From contig JANXLW010000466.1 in NCBI GenBank assembly GCA_025354965.1, positions 1 through 12,713 of the forward strand: DNA of 12,713 bases. Direction: 5' to 3'. How positions within the stretch are numbered: position 1 is the first letter of the stretch; each line of letters starts with the position of its first letter. This stretch comes from Betaproteobacteria bacterium. Its GTDB lineage: Bacteria; Pseudomonadota; Gammaproteobacteria; Burkholderiales; Burkholderiaceae_C. The notes beneath the pieces are model-generated. The model saw only the letters and a program-made list of their open reading frames with translations, did not search any database and was not told the DNA's origin. Shown here piece after piece: positions 1 through 6,641 of the stretch. Position numbers and translations under genes: made by a program.

Positions 1-366
1 CTCAAGCCAGCATCCGAGTGCAAACCCATCGACTACCCCAAGCCCGATGGCAAGCTGACCTTTGACCGCTTGAGCAGTGTGTTCATCAGCAACACCAACC
101 ATGAAGAGCAGCAACCGGCCCATTTGACCTTGAAGGATGCCCGTGTCCCAGTGAACATCAACCTGGCCAAATTCGCCGGGCCAGAGGCACGGTATTGCCC
201 AGCCGGCGTCTACGAGTTTGTCAAGAATGACGACAACACAGATCGTCTGCAGATCAATGCGCAGAACTGTGTGCATTGCAAAACCTGCGACATTAAGGAC
301 CCGACGCAGAACATCGTCTGGGTCACGCCCGAGGGCGGCGGCGGGCCCAATTATGCGGGTATGTGA
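1..366 (+). CDS. Electron transfer flavoprotein-ubiquinone oxidoreductase (ETF-QO), C-terminal part
   Basis: This is the 3' end of a gene that begins before the window; the reading frame is open from base 1 and ends at TGA 364-366 (121 codons visible). ETF-QO is an inner-membrane-associated flavoprotein with a 4Fe-4S cluster. It takes electrons from reduced ETF, which collects them from acyl-CoA dehydrogenases, and passes them to ubiquinone. The visible part is the ferredoxin-like C-terminal domain. It has the family's cysteine pattern: one Cys in YCPAGVYEF, then CVHCKTCDIKDP, followed by a Trp-containing tail (NIVWVTPEGGGGPNYAGM), giving four Cys ligands. The FAD and quinone-binding parts lie outside the window. 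It converges on the acyl-CoA dehydrogenase gene with only 3 bases between the two stop codons, which fits a shared role in acyl-CoA oxidation. Identity is secure from the C-terminal motifs alone. Confidence 0.93.
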   Translation, partial: LKPASECKPIDYPKPDGKLTFDRLSSVFISNTNHEEQQPAHLTLKDARVPVNINLAKFAGPEARYCPAGVYEFVKNDDNTDRLQINAQNCVHCKTCDIKDPTQNIVWVTPEGGGGPNYAGM

Positions 367-369
367 GGC

Positions 370-2151
370 TTAAAACATGTCGGGCGACATGCTGTTCACC
401 GTGCCACCGGAACTGATGACCGCTGCGGCCAGCGCAGCAGCCTGCGGAAGAATGGCCTCTGCGTAAAAGCGGGCCGTTGCGAGCTTGGCCCCGTAGAAGC
501 GCTGGTCGGTTTCCTTTTTGTCCAGCGCGACCATCATGGCGCGGGCCATTTGCCAGCCGCACAAAACAATGCCGGCGAGCTTGAGGTAATTGACAGCCCC
601 CGCGTAGACGGCCTTGGCATCGGTCTTGGCGTTGGCCACCACGTAATCAACCGTGGATTCCAGCGCATGGCGACCGGCCTCCAAGGCCTGGCGCATCACG
701 GCGCAGTCCCCTGGCCCGTGCGCGGCCAGATCCTGTTCAGTCACCGCAATCTGCGCACAGATGGCTTTGGCAACAGCACCGCTGTCACGCACGGTTTTAC
801 GGCCCACCATGTCATTGGCCTGGATGGCGGTTGTGCCCTCGTAAATCGTCAAAATACGGGCGTCGCGAAAATGCTGGGCGGCGCCCGTTTCTTCGATGTA
901 ACCCATGCCGCCATGCACCTGCACGCCCAGGCTGGTGACTTCGATCGACATCTCGGTGGCAAAGCCCTTGACCACCGGCACCAGATAATCATAGACAGTC
1001 TGGTTTTGTTTGCGGGTCGCCTCGTCAGGGGACGCGTGGGCGGCATCGCTGGCGGCAGCTGCCACATAGGCCAATGCCCTGGCCCCTTCGGTGTAGGCCC
1101 GCATGGTCAGCAACATGCGCTTCACATCAGGGTGATGGATGATGGCCACGGGGCCGGCCGAGCCCGCCAGGTCGCGGCTTTGCGTGCGCTCGTTGGCAAA
1201 ACGCACGGCCTTCTGGTAGGCGCGGTCAGAAACCGCCACACCCTGCATGCCGACCGCAAAGCGGGCGGCATTCATCATGATGAACATGTATTCCAGGCCG
1301 CGATTTTCTTCGCCAACCAGATAAGCTTCAGCGCCGCCGTGATCTCCAAATTGCAGTACCGCAGTGGGCGACGCCTTGATTCCCAACTTGTGCTCGATCG
1401 AGACACACCAGGCGTCATTGCGGGCACCCAGGGACCCATCTTCGTTGACCAGAAACTTGGATACGACAAACAGCGAGATACCTTTGACGCCTTCGGGCGC
1501 ACCCGCGACACGGGCCAGCACCAAGTGCACGATGTTCTCGGCCATATCGTGTTCGCCGTAGGTGATGAAGATCTTGGTGCCAAAGACTTTGTAGCTGCCA
1601 TCTGCCTGGGGCTCTGCGCGGGTGCGCACAGCGGCAAGGTCAGAGCCAGCCTGCGGCTCGGTAAGGTTCATGGTGCCCGTCCATTGACCTGAAATCAACT
1701 GCGGGGCAAACTTCTGGCGCAATGCCGGGCTGGCCGCTGTCAACAGCGCTTCAATTGCGCCGTCGGTCAACATCGGGCACAGCGCAAATGACATATTGGC
1801 CGCATGCAGCATCTCTGTGCAGCCAGTGGCAATCAGCTTGGGAAAGCCCTGGCCGCCAAATTCGGTGGGGTGGATCACACCCTGCCAGCCACCCTCAACG
1901 AACTGCGCAAACGCCTGCTTGAAACCCGGCGTGGTAGTGACCACCCCAGCCTGCCAGCTTGACGGGTTCTTGTCACCCTCCCAATTCAGCGGCGCCACGA
2001 CGCCTTCACAGAATTTGGCTGACTCTTCCAGCACCGCCTGTGCCGTCTCAATTCCGTAATCTTCAAAACCTGGAAGTTTTGTCACATTGTGGAGGCCGGC
2101 CAGTTCCTCCATGACAAACAACATGTCTTTGACGGGGGCTTGGTAACTCAT
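370..2151 (-). CDS. Acyl-CoA dehydrogenase, large form with extra C-terminal domain
   Basis: This FAD-dependent enzyme makes the trans-2,3 double bond in an acyl-CoA and hands electrons to ETF. The protein has 593 residues, longer than the roughly 380-400 of classical acyl-CoA dehydrogenases. The extra length matches the branch with an additional C-terminal helical domain, often annotated DmdC-like or FadE-like. Visible motifs are NLTEPQAGSD (about 162-171, FAD/substrate region), QVHGGMGYIEE (411-421), and IYEGT at 436-440, with Glu438 as the expected catalytic base. The C-terminal extension runs from about 450 to 593. The start is supported by AGGAG at 2158-2162, six bases before ATG. It is the last gene of the minus-strand operon, 66 bases after the MaoC gene. 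The DmdC label (methylmercaptopropionyl-CoA) is often transferred too widely; chain length and substrate cannot be read here. Confidence 0.93.
   Translation of the reverse strand: MSYQAPVKDMLFVMEELAGLHNVTKLPGFEDYGIETAQAVLEESAKFCEGVVAPLNWEGDKNPSSWQAGVVTTTPGFKQAFAQFVEGGWQGVIHPTEFGGQGFPKLIATGCTEMLHAANMSFALCPMLTDGAIEALLTAASPALRQKFAPQLISGQWTGTMNLTEPQAGSDLAAVRTRAEPQADGSYKVFGTKIFITYGEHDMAENIVHLVLARVAGAPEGVKGISLFVVSKFLVNEDGSLGARNDAWCVSIEHKLGIKASPTAVLQFGDHGGAEAYLVGEENRGLEYMFIMMNAARFAVGMQGVAVSDRAYQKAVRFANERTQSRDLAGSAGPVAIIHHPDVKRMLLTMRAYTEGARALAYVAAAASDAAHASPDEATRKQNQTVYDYLVPVVKGFATEMSIEVTSLGVQVHGGMGYIEETGAAQHFRDARILTIYEGTTAIQANDMVGRKTVRDSGAVAKAICAQIAVTEQDLAAHGPGDCAVMRQALEAGRHALESTVDYVVANAKTDAKAVYAGAVNYLKLAGIVLCGWQMARAMMVALDKKETDQRFYGAKLATARFYAEAILPQAAALAAAVISSGGTVNSMSPDMF
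371..391 (-). terminator. Weak terminator-like hairpin over the acyl-CoA dehydrogenase stop
   Basis: In the transcribed (minus) direction the last codons form CATGTCG-CC-CGACATG followed directly by TTTTAA. This is a perfect 7-base inverted repeat (376-382 with 385-391) and a short T-run that includes the TAA stop. Loop closure at two bases is too tight, so a 6-bp stem with a GCCC loop is more realistic. The stem is only moderately GC-rich, so this is at best a weak intrinsic terminator at the operon's end. On the plus strand there is no T-run, so it would not stop the ETF-QO transcript. Confidence 0.3.
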
Positions 2152-2170
2152 GGGCTGCTCCTGAGGAATT

Positions 2171-2190
2171 GTCAGACCAAAGGTCTTGAC
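2171..2190 (-). other. Intercistronic hairpin between maoC-type and dehydrogenase genes
   Basis: GTCAGACC (2171-2178) pairs with GGTCTTGAC (2182-2190) around a three-base loop, with one bulged T. An outer AATT/AATT pairing (2167-2170 with 2193-2196) can lengthen it. It lies in the 66-base gap, just upstream of the dehydrogenase ribosome binding site. No T-run follows in the transcript direction, so a terminator role is unlikely. An mRNA processing or stability element, or a protein binding site, is possible. Confidence 0.4.
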
Positions 2191-2217
2191 TGAATTGAAA
2201 GTGCAAAAATGCTATGG

Positions 2218-2685
2218 CTATTTGGCCATCTGCGCTACCTCAAGCAGCGCATTGCGGCGCACCGACGAACTGGTCATCACCGTCGCCTCACCGTCGATGA
2301 CCACGACATCACGAACCCGGCATACCGTGTCCAGCACAGCTCTGGCTTTCGCCAGGTCTATCGACTTGACTGTCACCATGGCCTGAACCGTGTCTCCCGG
2401 ACGCACAGGCGCCCGAAATCGCAACTGCTGGCCCAGGTAGACCGTGCCCGGCCCCGGCAAGCGGTTGGCCACTGCGGCGGATATCACGCTGGCAGTCAAA
2501 AACCCGTGGGCGATGCGTCCGCCAAAAGCGGTGGTGGCGGCAAATTCTTCATTGGTGTGAACGGCATTGTTGTCGCCCGACACGCCCGCAAACAGAACAA
2601 TGTCGGCCTCGGTGATGGTCTTGGCAAAACTGGCGGACATGCCGACCTTCAGGTCTTCAATGTCGTACCCGTATTGATCGTTCAT
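2218..2685 (-). CDS. MaoC-family (R)-specific enoyl-CoA hydratase / acyl dehydratase
   Basis: This is a single hot-dog domain protein of 155 residues, the usual size for PhaJ-like MaoC hydratases. Such enzymes add water to trans-2-enoyl-CoA to give (R)-3-hydroxyacyl-CoA, or run the reverse reaction. The hydratase-2 signature is visible as SGDNNAVH (36-43), with Asp38 and His43 as the catalytic pair. Ala replaces the Pro of the common GDxNPxH form, a change tolerated in many family members. RIAHGFLTAS (57-66) is the second conserved block. Its ATG overlaps the stop of the upstream livM-type gene (ATGA at 2682-2685), so translation is probably coupled and membership of the transporter operon is clear. 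With the acyl-CoA dehydrogenase it gives two consecutive beta-oxidation-type steps. A different acyl substrate, such as a methyl-branched or aromatic side-chain enoyl-CoA, is possible. Confidence 0.9.
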   Translation of the reverse strand: MNDQYGYDIEDLKVGMSASFAKTITEADIVLFAGVSGDNNAVHTNEEFAATTAFGGRIAHGFLTASVISAAVANRLPGPGTVYLGQQLRFRAPVRPGDTVQAMVTVKSIDLAKARAVLDTVCRVRDVVVIDGEATVMTSSSVRRNALLEVAQMAK

Positions 2686-3656
2686 GGTTGTACGCCCACC
2701 TTCTTGAGACCGGTTTTGTTCAACAGCGCACCCAACTCACCCACCAATCCGCGACGGAAAAGCAGCACACAGACGACAAAGATCAAACCCATGATCACCG
2801 CCACCCAGGAGCCCACTTTGTCGGCCAGCAGGTTCTCCAGACCAACGATGGTGATGGCACCCGCGACCGGTCCGAGGATGGTGCCCAAGCCGCCGAGCAA
2901 TGTCATCAAAATGACGTCACCCGAAGTGTGCCAATGCACGTCGCCCAGCGACGCCAGTTGAAACACCAAGGATTTGGTGGCACCGGCCAGGCTGGTGAGC
3001 GCGGCCGAAATCACAAAGGCCAGCAGCTTGAAGCGGTTGACGTCATAACCCAGGGAGATAGCCCGCGGTTCGTTGTCGCGAATCGCCTTCAGAATCTGGC
3101 CGAAAGGTGAATGAATGGTGCGGTAGATCAGCCAGAAGCCGCCCAAAAAAACGGCGAATACAAAGAAGTACATGGCAATGTTGTCGGTCAGGTCAAACAC
3201 CCCAAACAACTTGCCGCGCGGGATGCCCTGCATGCCGTCCTCACCCCCGGTGAACTTCATCTGAAGCGCGAGGAAAAAAATGATCTGCGCCAGACCCAGC
3301 GTGATCATGGCAAAGTAAATGCCGGCCCTGCGGATGGCGATCAAGCCAAACACAGCCCCCAACGCCCCGCCAAAGACGGCACCGGCCAGCAGGCCCAATT
3401 CGGGTGTGAGCCCCATGTCGCGGCACAGATATCCGGTGATGTAGGCCGATCCCCCAAAAAAAGCGGCGTGGCCGAACGACAGCAGGCCCGCAAAGCCCAG
3501 CAGCAAATTGAAAGCGCAGGCAAATAGCGCAAAACACAGCAGCTTCATCAGCAAGGTCGGGTAGAACACAAAGGGCGCAATCGAGCCCAGCACAACCAGG
3601 GCAGCAAACAACCAGACAGTGCGGTCTTGCCGGCCAGAGGAGACAACAGATTTCAT
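2682..3656 (-). CDS. livM: LivM-type ABC transporter permease
   Basis: This inner-membrane permease of 324 residues belongs to the branched-chain/hydrophobic amino acid transporter (HAAT) family. It would pair with the LivH-type subunit to form the translocation pore. Several hydrophobic helices are evident, from about residue 15 to 300. Family motifs seen are GFAGLLSFGHAAFFG (54-68), TGGEDGMQGIP (136-146) and the cytoplasmic coupling-loop region AIRDNEPRAISLGYDV (191-206) that contacts the ATPases. A basic C-terminal tail follows the last helix (RRGLVG, 301-306). It starts 21 bases after the LivH-type gene, and its stop overlaps the MaoC start, so it bridges transport and enzyme genes. The symbol reflects family; substrate specificity is set mainly by the binding protein and is unlikely to be leucine in this setting. 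Confidence 0.93.
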   Translation of the reverse strand: MKSVVSSGRQDRTVWLFAALVVLGSIAPFVFYPTLLMKLLCFALFACAFNLLLGFAGLLSFGHAAFFGGSAYITGYLCRDMGLTPELGLLAGAVFGGALGAVFGLIAIRRAGIYFAMITLGLAQIIFFLALQMKFTGGEDGMQGIPRGKLFGVFDLTDNIAMYFFVFAVFLGGFWLIYRTIHSPFGQILKAIRDNEPRAISLGYDVNRFKLLAFVISAALTSLAGATKSLVFQLASLGDVHWHTSGDVILMTLLGGLGTILGPVAGAITIVGLENLLADKVGSWVAVIMGLIFVVCVLLFRRGLVGELGALLNKTGLKKVGVQP

Positions 3657-3677
3657 GATGGTCCGATCGTGTCGAAA

Positions 3678-4562
3678 TTAAGCTTGTTTGCCAAACAACC
3701 CAGCGGGTTTGACGAGCAGCACCAGCACCATGATCAAAAAGATCACGACGGCAGACGCTTCGGGGTAGACCACCTTGGTCAGGCCTTCAATCACGCCGAG
3801 GCCCAGGCCGGTCAGGATAGACCCCAGAATGGAACCCATGCCGCCAATGACCACCACGGCAAACACGATGATGATGAGGTTGGAACCCATAACCGGGTTG
3901 ACCTGGACGATGGGCGCCGCCAGCACACCGGCAAACGCCGCCAACGCTGCACCGGCGGCGTAGGTGGACGTGATCAGCACCGGCACATTGATGCCCAGCG
4001 CCTGCACCAAATCTGGCCGCTGGGTGGCAGCGCGCAGCGTCGCGCCCAAAGGTGTTCTCTCGATCACATACCAGGCGGTCAGGCAGACGGTGAGCGACGC
4101 CACCACCACCCAGGCCCGGTAGATCGGCAGGAACATGAAGCCGAGGTTCATGCCGCCCTGCAGCAATTCGGGCACTTCGTAAGATTCGCCCGAAACACCA
4201 AAGAAATTTTTGAACACACCTTCGGCAATCAGCGCCAGCCCAAAGGTCAGCAGCAGGCTGTACAAATGGTCCAGCTTGTAGAGGTGCTTGAGCATGGTGC
4301 GCTCAATCACCGCTGCAACGAGGCCAATGACCAGGGGTGCCAATAACAGCGAAGCCCAGTAGTTGATCCCCAGGTAGGTCAAGCCCAGCCAGGCAATAAA
4401 CGCCCCCACCATGTACTGCGCGCCGTGCGCGAAGTTGATGATGTTGAGCAGGCCAAAAATAATGGCCAACCCCAGGCTCAGCACGGCATAAAACGAGCCA
4501 TTGATGAGGCCCAGCAACAACTGGCCAAAAAATGCCTGTGACGAGATGCCGAATATTTCCAT
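3678..4562 (-). CDS. livH: LivH-type ABC transporter permease
   Basis: This is the second inner-membrane permease of the HAAT-type importer, 294 residues and normal for LivH. The signature NGSFYAVLSLGLAIIFG (21-37) runs into NIINFAHGAQYMVGAF (40-55), typical of LivH. The coupling loop is GATLRAATQRPDLVQALGI (173-191), followed by GGMGSILGS (240-248) and the family's C-terminal KPAGLFGK (285-292). ATG is preceded by AGGGGG about eight bases upstream. It lies 72 bases after the binding-protein gene, with a hairpin in that gap, and 21 bases before livM. Partner of the LivM-type subunit in one importer. Confidence 0.93.
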   Translation of the reverse strand: MEIFGISSQAFFGQLLLGLINGSFYAVLSLGLAIIFGLLNIINFAHGAQYMVGAFIAWLGLTYLGINYWASLLLAPLVIGLVAAVIERTMLKHLYKLDHLYSLLLTFGLALIAEGVFKNFFGVSGESYEVPELLQGGMNLGFMFLPIYRAWVVVASLTVCLTAWYVIERTPLGATLRAATQRPDLVQALGINVPVLITSTYAAGAALAAFAGVLAAPIVQVNPVMGSNLIIIVFAVVVIGGMGSILGSILTGLGLGVIEGLTKVVYPEASAVVIFLIMVLVLLVKPAGLFGKQA

Positions 4563-4592
4563 GGCGTGAGCCCCCTACCTGAAGATGAGAAC

Positions 4593-4617
4593 CCCGGAGT
4601 GGCGCACCAACCCCGGG
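4593..4617 (-). other. Intercistronic hairpin between the binding-protein gene and livH
   Basis: CCCGG (4593-4597) pairs with CCGGG (4613-4617), with an inner TGG/CCA pair (4600-4602 with 4607-4609) around a four-base loop. It lies in the 72-base gap after the periplasmic binding-protein gene. In ABC importer operons, hairpins at this place are known to protect or partially terminate the mRNA so that binding protein is made in excess over permease. No long T-run follows, so full termination is unlikely. Confidence 0.45.
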
Positions 4618-4634
4618 ATGGTGATATCGACCGA

Positions 4635-5843
4635 TTACTTCTTGATCAACGCGCAACGCGATGCCGACAGCGGCTGGAAGGCCTCGGCTGCTGGAATCGT
4701 GGCCTTCACGTTGTAGTAATCCCAAGGCGTCTTGGACTCCGACGGCTTCTTGACTTGCAACAGGTACATGTCATGCACCATGCGGCCGTCTTCACGAATC
4801 TTGCCGTTCTTGGCGAAAAAATCATTCACAGGCGTCTTCTTCATCTGCGTCATGACTTTGGCCGTGTCATCACTGTTGATGGCTTTGACGGCTTTGAGGT
4901 AATGCATGGTGGACGAATACTGGCCCGCCTGCACCATGGTGGGCATGCGCTTGTGCAGGGCGAAGAAGCGTTTCGACCAGGCGCGGGTTTCTTCATTCAA
5001 GTCCCAGTAGAAACCTTCGGTCAAAAACATGCCCTGGGTATTTTTAAGACCCAGTGAATGCACGTCGGTGACGAACATCAGCAGGCCAGCCAGCGACTGC
5101 TTGGGGGTGATGCCAAACTCTGCCGCCTGTTTGATCGAGTTGATGGTGTCGCCACCCGCATTGGCCAGGCCAATGATCTGGGCACCGGAAGACTGCGCCT
5201 TCAACAGGAAGGACGAAAAATCACTGCCGGGGAAAGGGTGACGCACCGCGCCCAGCACTTCGCCGCCGTTGGCTTTGACGACATCACTCGCGTCTTTTTC
5301 GAGCGCGTGGCCGAAAGCGTAGTCAGCCGTCAGGAAGAACCACTTCTTGCCGCCACCCTGCGTGACGGCCTTGGCCGTGCCGTTGGCCACGGCATACGTG
5401 TCATAGGTCCAATGCACAGTGACGTCATTGCAGTTCTCATTCGTGATGGCGGTAGAGGCCGCACCGGAGATCAAGGCAATCTTGTTTTTTTCCTTGGCAA
5501 TTTTCTGAACGGCCAGGCCTACCGAGGTGGTCACCAATTCAGTCGCCACATCGACTTTGTCCTTCTCAAACCATTCACGCGCCTTGTTGGCAGCAATGTC
5601 ACCTTTGTTCTGGTGGTCGGCTGAGACCATTTCAACTTTGAAGGTGGGCTTTTCATTGGCAATAAAGTCGTCAATGGCCATCTTGGTGGCGATGACCGCA
5701 CCCGTGCCAGCCACGTCAGAGTAAAGGCCCGACAGGTCGGTCAGTACACCGATCTTGACCACACCGTCTGAAATTTGCGCCTGGGCCGCACCGGCCACCA
5801 GCAAAGACAGGCTGACGGCCTGGGCGATTTGTTTGAGTTTCAT
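4635..5843 (-). CDS. Periplasmic ABC substrate-binding protein (Peripla_BP_6 / HAAT type)
   Basis: This periplasmic receptor captures the substrate and delivers it to the LivHM-type permease. It has 402 residues. A Sec signal peptide is clear: MKLKQ, a hydrophobic core (about 8-18), and a cleavage site after AQA (residues 20-22). The mature protein opens with VVKIGVLTDLSGLYSD (28-43), typical of the type I periplasmic binding fold. Only two Cys are present (138 and 398), which could form a disulfide. The start is firm: AGGAG at 5851-5855, seven bases before ATG, with a pyrimidine-rich leader. It sits inside the operon between ATPase and permease genes. The family includes receptors for amino acids, amides, aromatic acids and hydroxycinnamates; the enzymes around it favour a carboxylic acid, but no ligand residue pattern lets me name it. 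Confidence 0.93.
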   Translation of the reverse strand: MKLKQIAQAVSLSLLVAGAAQAQISDGVVKIGVLTDLSGLYSDVAGTGAVIATKMAIDDFIANEKPTFKVEMVSADHQNKGDIAANKAREWFEKDKVDVATELVTTSVGLAVQKIAKEKNKIALISGAASTAITNENCNDVTVHWTYDTYAVANGTAKAVTQGGGKKWFFLTADYAFGHALEKDASDVVKANGGEVLGAVRHPFPGSDFSSFLLKAQSSGAQIIGLANAGGDTINSIKQAAEFGITPKQSLAGLLMFVTDVHSLGLKNTQGMFLTEGFYWDLNEETRAWSKRFFALHKRMPTMVQAGQYSSTMHYLKAVKAINSDDTAKVMTQMKKTPVNDFFAKNGKIREDGRMVHDMYLLQVKKPSESKTPWDYYNVKATIPAAEAFQPLSASRCALIKK

Positions 5844-5855
5844 TAAAAATCTCCT

Positions 5856-5910
5856 GAGTAAAAGAAACGAACAGAACGGAAAGGGAACCGAAACGGTAAA
5901 AAATGGAAGG
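5856..5910 (-). promoter_or_regulatory. Pyrimidine-rich leader before the binding-protein gene
   Basis: In the 72-base gap before the binding-protein gene, 46 of 55 bases on the plus strand are purines, so the transcript is about 84% pyrimidine here, ending next to a strong AGGAG site. Pyrimidine-rich leaders can bind ribosomal protein S1 or Hfq and can raise translation initiation, which would suit a highly expressed binding protein. A short ACCG-AAA-CGGT inverted repeat lies inside. I could not recognise a convincing -35/-10 pair. Confidence 0.3.
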
Positions 5911-5915
5911 TCAGG

Positions 5916-6641
5916 TCAAACACCCAGCAGCTCATGCAATTCGTCAGTCTTGGCAGCCAGCTCGTGGGGTTGCACCGTCATGATCACGTGGCCATGCTCC
6001 AGCACGTAATGGCGATCTGCCAAGGGTGCGGCAAAACGGAAGTTCTGCTCCACCAGCACGATGGTGTAACCACGGGATTTCAGCAGACGAATCACTTCAC
6101 CCAGCTTCTTGACGATGACCGGGGCCAGGCCTTCGGTGATCTCATCAAGCAGAAGAACCTTGGCACCCGTGCGCAAAATACGCGCCATGGCCAGCATCTG
6201 TTGTTCGCCGCCCGACAGGCGCGTGCCGGGGCTGTGACGCCGCTCATGCAGGTTGGGGAAAATGCCGTAAATTTCTTCAAGCGTCATGCCGCCTGGGGCC
6301 ACCACAGGTGGCAGCATCAGGTTTTCTTCAGTGGACAAACCTGCAAAGATGCCTCGCTCTTCCGGGCAGAACCCCACGCCAAGCCGCGCGATGTGGTGCG
6401 GCGCCATGGCCGTGATTTCGGTGCCGTTGTATTGGATGGAACCGGTGCGGCGTCCGACCAGTCCCAAAATGGCCTTGAGAGTGGTAGACCGGCCCGACCC
6501 ATTACGTCCCAGCAGGGTCACCAGTTCTCCCCGGTTGACGTGAAGATCAACACCATGAAGGATGTGTGATTCGCCGTAAAAAGCATGCAAGTTGCTGACG
6601 CGCAGCACTTCGCCGCCGGGGGAATTGACAGTGCTGCTCAT
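5916..6641 (-). CDS. livF: LivF-type ABC transporter ATP-binding protein with Arg in Walker A
   Basis: This is one of two ATPases driving the importer at the cytoplasmic face, 241 residues. Motifs are Walker A GRNGSGRST (45-53), signature RLSGGEQQMLAMAR (141-154), Walker B KVLLLDE (161-167, Asp166/Glu167) and VEQN (197-200). The Walker A lysine is replaced by Arg51 (codon CGG on the minus strand). The switch-loop His is Gln199, usual for LivF. The Q-loop region reads FCPEERGIF (91-99), LivF-like, without a clear Gln. The gene is intact and in frame, so the Arg is unlikely to mark decay; similar GRNGxGR forms may occur in related betaproteobacterial LivF proteins, but I cannot confirm this here. 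Its ATG overlaps the LivG-type stop (ATGA, 6638-6641), indicating coupled, balanced translation. Confidence 0.93.
   Translation of the reverse strand: MSSTVNSPGGEVLRVSNLHAFYGESHILHGVDLHVNRGELVTLLGRNGSGRSTTLKAILGLVGRRTGSIQYNGTEITAMAPHHIARLGVGFCPEERGIFAGLSTEENLMLPPVVAPGGMTLEEIYGIFPNLHERRHSPGTRLSGGEQQMLAMARILRTGAKVLLLDEITEGLAPVIVKKLGEVIRLLKSRGYTIVLVEQNFRFAAPLADRHYVLEHGHVIMTVQPHELAAKTDELHELLGV

Noticed and set aside
550..1692. A 380-codon open frame on the plus strand.
   Set aside because: It is antisense to the well-supported acyl-CoA dehydrogenase, has no recognisable motif, and is rich in His/Gly/Arg as GC-rich shadow frames are.
2198..2225. A second copy of a dispersed AT-rich repeat near the end of the maoC-type gene (AAAAATGCTATGGCTATTT).
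   Set aside because: Similarity to the denD AT-rich segment is limited to a few bases around GCTATT; too short to claim a repeat.
3627..4346. A 239-codon open frame on the plus strand.
   Set aside because: Antisense to the LivH-type permease; its His/Gln/Asp-rich translation is what opposite-strand reading of membrane-protein codons gives.
5916..6641. Treating LivF as a decaying pseudogene because of the Walker A Lys-to-Arg change.
   Set aside because: The frame is full length, the other motifs are intact, start and stop are coupled to neighbours, and Arg is a conservative change; a specialised site is the better reading.
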